From: Stentor coeruleus
Taxonomy: Eukaryota > Ciliophora > Heterotrichea > Heterotrichida > Stentoridae
NCBI GenBank assembly: GCA_001970955.1
Contig: MPUH01001238.1
Location: 1-20,464 of the forward strand
DNA: 20,464 nt
Direction: 5' to 3'
Part shown: positions 17,643 to 20,464 of the stretch, piece after piece
Position numbering within the stretch: the stretch's first letter is position 1
Layout: every line of letters begins with the position of its first letter
Program-made: the position numbers and the translations under genes
Notes under the pieces: generated by a model
What the model saw: the letters and a program-made list of their open reading frames with translations, nothing else
Told to the model about the DNA's origin: nothing
The model's database searches: none

Positions 17643-20102
17643 TTATATTAAACAACTCGTAGTATCATGTAATATTAGTACAATTTCATTTCTTATTGCA
17701 TGAAAAATAGCGATAATTTCAATATGTTTTTTATTGTTTGAAATTTTTATAAGATGTTCCAATAGCATTTTTGTGCATTTTGAATGTTTCATGGTAATTG
17801 AATAGAAAATAGGAGAGTGTCCGAAAACATCAGCACAAATAATCGAGTCTATTGTTAAAACTTTTTCAAGAGCTTCCATTTCCCCATTAAAAGCTAAAAA
17901 ATGTAATTGAGTAAATCCAAATTTGCTGATTTTAATATCACAATTTTTTGCTGTTAAGTTTTCGTATTTATTGTTTCTGAATGACATAAAAACATTGAAA
18001 TATCTGATAAAATCTTGAAAATAAGGGCTTATGATTGATTTTACTGGTCTTAAAAATGTGAAGTTTTCCTCAGATGCTAGTTTTGAAGATGAAAAATTTT
18101 GCATGCTGATTATTGGATTATTTGGTGTTATTCTTGTTCTTTTTTGCTCTTCATAATTTACTTGGAAGACTTTAGTGCTATTTTTGGATGAATATGTAAC
18201 TTGACCATCTAGGCTTACAGAAACTTGACATCTACTTTTTTCAGACTTTATATCGAAAAGTTTCCATATTTTTATAGAACAATCTGATGATAAAGTGTAA
18301 ATAATATTCTCATCTTTAGTGCATAAGGTTTTTATTATTTTGTCTGTATGAGATTTAAGTTCGAATTCTAATCTTTTTTCTTTTAAGTTCCAAATTTTGG
18401 CAGTACAATCCCATGATCCACTTAATAAAGTATAGTCGTTTATAAAATTCAATGAACTTACAGCATCTGTATGCCCATACAATTTCGCTTTTTCTTTGTT
18501 TTTGTCAATAGTCCACAATTTAATTGTCTTGTCCATAGAGCCAGTCGCTATTATTTTCCCTTTAGAATTCAAAGCTAGACTTAAAATATTATCAGAATGG
18601 GCCAATATTTTATTATACAAATAAAATTGATTAATATTCCAAATTTTAACTTGATTGCAAACTGTATAGTACAAAAAATTGCTGTCTAAAGAAAATTTCA
18701 TAGCAGAAGCATTATACTTTTCTATGCATATATCAGGATATGTTTTCTGTAACTTCAGATTATAAATTACAATTGAGTTTTCTTCATATAAAATAGCAAG
18801 AAGATTTGAATCATGACTGAATTCTAGAGAACAAGGTTTTATGCTTTCATCTAATGTGTATTTTAATATAGAATCCCTCATAGTTTCAATTTTCACTGTA
18901 CAATTTTCTGAACCTGTAGCAATATATTCTTTATTAGGGCTTATAGCCATACATGTTATATTGCTTGTATGAGCATTTTCTTTAAAAATTGTAGAGATTT
19001 TATCTTCTAAACACCAAGTGTATATATTGCCATCACATGAAAAAGTATGTAGTAAATTCCCATCTTCGTTTATAGCAATACAATTTATAGAATAACTTTG
19101 TTTTCTTATGGTATTTTTTTCTTGCTTAGTAAATATTTGCCAAATCATTGCATTTTTTTCTGTATTTGCCATAACATACTTCTTATTACTACTTATCCAA
19201 ACTCCATAAATTTTTTCTTCTGTTTCTATATAAAACTCTTCTCTTTGATCTTTTATGTTCCAAAAAACTATTTTTTTTTCAAAATTTATGACTAGAATTT
19301 CTTCGGAACTTGTGATACCTGCTATGTTGGAATATTTTTCAAGTAAGAATTCCTCATTTTTTTCTTGTATATTCCAAAATCTTATAAGATTACATTCACC
19401 AATTATTATATATTTTTTGTATTGACTTAGGCCGATTATTTGACTTCCTTTTAGACTTAAGTCAAAAACTTCGGTTTTATTGTTTATGTCCCAGAATTTT
19501 ATCGAAGAGTTGGCAAAAGAAGTTATTAAAATATCTTCTGTTGGTAAAAAAAACATAAATGATATTTTATCTAAATAGAAAGCATTGATTTTTTTTAGGG
19601 ATAAAAAATCATTGTCATATATGCAGATTTCCATTCCTATACAACAACTAGCAAAACGTTTACCATTTGGACTTAGGCATATCATTTTAATAGGATATTT
19701 ATGGTCTCTTAAATTTTGTTCTTTGACGTAGTTTTGCATATCCCAAATTATTACCGAACAATCTTCACTACTACTAAAGAGTTTATTGTTAAAATATCGA
19801 AGCTCAGTAATTTTTTTCGAATGACTTTTCAAAATTTGGATTTTCGATTTTGATTTTATATCCCAAATTTTTATCTCTGAATTAAAATGTCCAGTTATAA
19901 GCATGAACTTATCTTCTACAAACTCAACAGCGCTGATCTCGTTTGAACCCTCGATCTTAAATTTATGCTGAATTTGTTTACTTTTTTTTATATCATTTAA
20001 AATAAGCTCTACACATTTTTCTGGAGTGGAAATATCTTCTTCCTGTATGCATGGCTGCTCTTCTATTGTTGCTTGAAAAAATTTATTTGACTGAATCGAC
20101 AT
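17643..20102 (-). CDS. WD40-repeat (two propellers) and ankyrin protein, N-terminal half of a channel-type gene
   Basis: This is an 819-codon intronless frame. Fourteen WD40 blades can be read, ending near residues 82, 122, 163, 205, 245, 283, 323, 365, 408, 448, 490, 532, 573 and 615 (IKIWDI, VIIWDM, ... IKIWKL). This fits two seven-bladed propellers. A linker follows, then about two ankyrin-like repeats near residues 728-786 (GFTQLHFLAFNGEMEALEKVL; DVFGHSPIFYSI). TAA TGA ends the frame, yet homologous coding sequence continues in the same frame, leading to a TRP/polycystin-like pore. So this is either a truncated soluble product or a recent pseudogene of a WD40-ANK-channel protein. The start is supported by the inverted copy at 16064, which has the same ATG. 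Substrates and partners are unknown. Confidence 0.75.
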   Translation of the reverse strand: MSIQSNKFFQATIEEQPCIQEEDISTPEKCVELILNDIKKSKQIQHKFKIEGSNEISAVEFVEDKFMLITGHFNSEIKIWDIKSKSKIQILKSHSKKITELRYFNNKLFSSSEDCSVIIWDMQNYVKEQNLRDHKYPIKMICLSPNGKRFASCCIGMEICIYDNDFLSLKKINAFYLDKISFMFFLPTEDILITSFANSSIKFWDINNKTEVFDLSLKGSQIIGLSQYKKYIIIGECNLIRFWNIQEKNEEFLLEKYSNIAGITSSEEILVINFEKKIVFWNIKDQREEFYIETEEKIYGVWISSNKKYVMANTEKNAMIWQIFTKQEKNTIRKQSYSINCIAINEDGNLLHTFSCDGNIYTWCLEDKISTIFKENAHTSNITCMAISPNKEYIATGSENCTVKIETMRDSILKYTLDESIKPCSLEFSHDSNLLAILYEENSIVIYNLKLQKTYPDICIEKYNASAMKFSLDSNFLYYTVCNQVKIWNINQFYLYNKILAHSDNILSLALNSKGKIIATGSMDKTIKLWTIDKNKEKAKLYGHTDAVSSLNFINDYTLLSGSWDCTAKIWNLKEKRLEFELKSHTDKIIKTLCTKDENIIYTLSSDCSIKIWKLFDIKSEKSRCQVSVSLDGQVTYSSKNSTKVFQVNYEEQKRTRITPNNPIISMQNFSSSKLASEENFTFLRPVKSIISPYFQDFIRYFNVFMSFRNNKYENLTAKNCDIKISKFGFTQLHFLAFNGEMEALEKVLTIDSIICADVFGHSPIFYSITMKHSKCTKMLLEHLIKISNNKKHIEIIAIFHAIRNEIVLILHDTTSCLI

Positions 20103-20289
20103 ATATAATTATATTCTTAGTTCTATAAAAATGAAAATTTTAATGAATATGCTGGATATCATATGAAATATTTTATAAAAACCCAGGAAGCCAATTTTCT
20201 TTTAAAGAATTTGTAATAATTCATATTTTCCCTCGATTGTATGAAGAAATTAATAAAAATTGTATTGAAAATTGTTTATTTTTTTGATA
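20103..20289 (-). promoter_or_regulatory. upstream region of the WD40 gene
   Basis: About 190 bp of AT-rich non-coding DNA lie between the WD40 ATG and the end of retroelement copy R3. The sequence is duplicated at 15878-16063. Just upstream of the ATG is a TA-rich stretch (ATTATATAT). No defined promoter element is recognisable; the regulatory role is inferred from position. Confidence 0.35.
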
Positions 20290-20464
20290 GTCTTATTCAT
20301 ATTGTCATATTTTTTAGCAAAGTGAATTTATCTTATTTCATTTTATTTATTTTCTTATATATTTGTAGTAAGGTATGCTAAGGGTTAGCTAATTAGTATT
20401 AGTTAAAATTATCGTTTAGTTATTTTCCAGCCCTTGTTGATTTTCTTCTTTTATAGTATATTTT
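20290..20464 (-). mobile_element. R3: end of a third, inverted retroelement-like copy (partial)
   Basis: The reverse complement matches the last ~175 bp of R1 and R2, including GGGCTGGAAAA and the ATATGACAATATGAATAAGAC terminus. It continues past the window edge. It shares some variants with R1 (AAAATATACT, GATAAATTCAC) and others with R2 (GAAAATAACT), so it is not simply a recent copy of either. Confidence 0.8.

Larger units (their letters stand above)
19869..20464 (-). repeat. right arm of ~0.6-kb inverted repeat
   Basis: This is the reverse-complement partner of 15703-16297: WD40 codons 1 to ~78, their upstream region and the end of R3. It differs from the left arm by scattered substitutions and small indels. 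Independent mutation of the arms argues against a simple assembly palindrome. Confidence 0.9.

Noticed and set aside
17330-17660. Breaks in the WD40-channel gene as unspliced short introns
   Set aside because: No GT...AG interval of 15 or 16 nt fits at the TAA TGA pair, at the EVSL shift or at the SKC stops. Possible intervals were 21-30 nt, unlike the nine clear introns here.
19098-19295. Plus-strand 65-codon frame rich in Phe and Ile
   Set aside because: It is antisense to the WD40 gene. The hydrophobic composition comes from the A-rich codons of the real strand.
1-20464. tRNA, rRNA or CRISPR features
   Set aside because: No cloverleaf-like or rRNA-like conserved stretch and no regularly spaced short repeats were seen.

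Overview
The window looks like macronuclear DNA of a heterotrich ciliate of the Stentor type. The evidence is: AT-rich sequence; nine 15-nt introns of the form GTA(A/T)...TA(C/T)TTAG with an invariant A at position 10; and about 4,400 intact codons with no in-frame TGA, all Trp being TGG. This argues for the standard code and against UGA=Trp heterotrichs such as Blepharisma. The genus is inferred, not proven.

Layout. (1) 1-600: two decayed pieces of a WD40/ankyrin/ion-channel gene family, meeting tail to tail. (2) 790-11661, minus strand: one giant gene in ten exons (10,737 coding nt, 3,578 residues). It encodes a signal peptide, about eleven ~200-residue Ig-like beta repeats, a Cys-rich module, a REJ/PKD-like region, a GPS-like motif, five membrane helices and an acidic tail. 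This is a polycystin-1-like surface protein without a visible PLAT domain or channel pore. Most repeats are exactly one exon, bounded by phase-0 15-nt introns. (3) 11691-15877: two tandem, heavily mutated copies (R1, R2) of a ~2-kb element with reverse-transcriptase and C-terminal zinc-knuckle traces, probably a dead non-LTR retroelement. The end of a third, inverted copy (R3) runs off the right edge. (4) 16298-20102, minus strand: a WD40 (14 blades, two propellers)-ankyrin-TRP/polycystin-like channel gene. The WD40/ankyrin half is open for 819 codons, but the channel half is broken by stops, frameshifts and an apparent internal loss. (5) 15703-16297 and 19869-20464 form an inverted repeat of about 0.6 kb carrying the retroelement end, the upstream region and the first ~80 codons of the WD40 gene. 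The left arm abuts the gene's own 3' end.

The main biological interest is the exon-per-module giant receptor with minimal introns, and the repeated fold-back rearrangement of a WD40-channel family next to retroelement copies. The two protein genes show no evidence of working together in one pathway.
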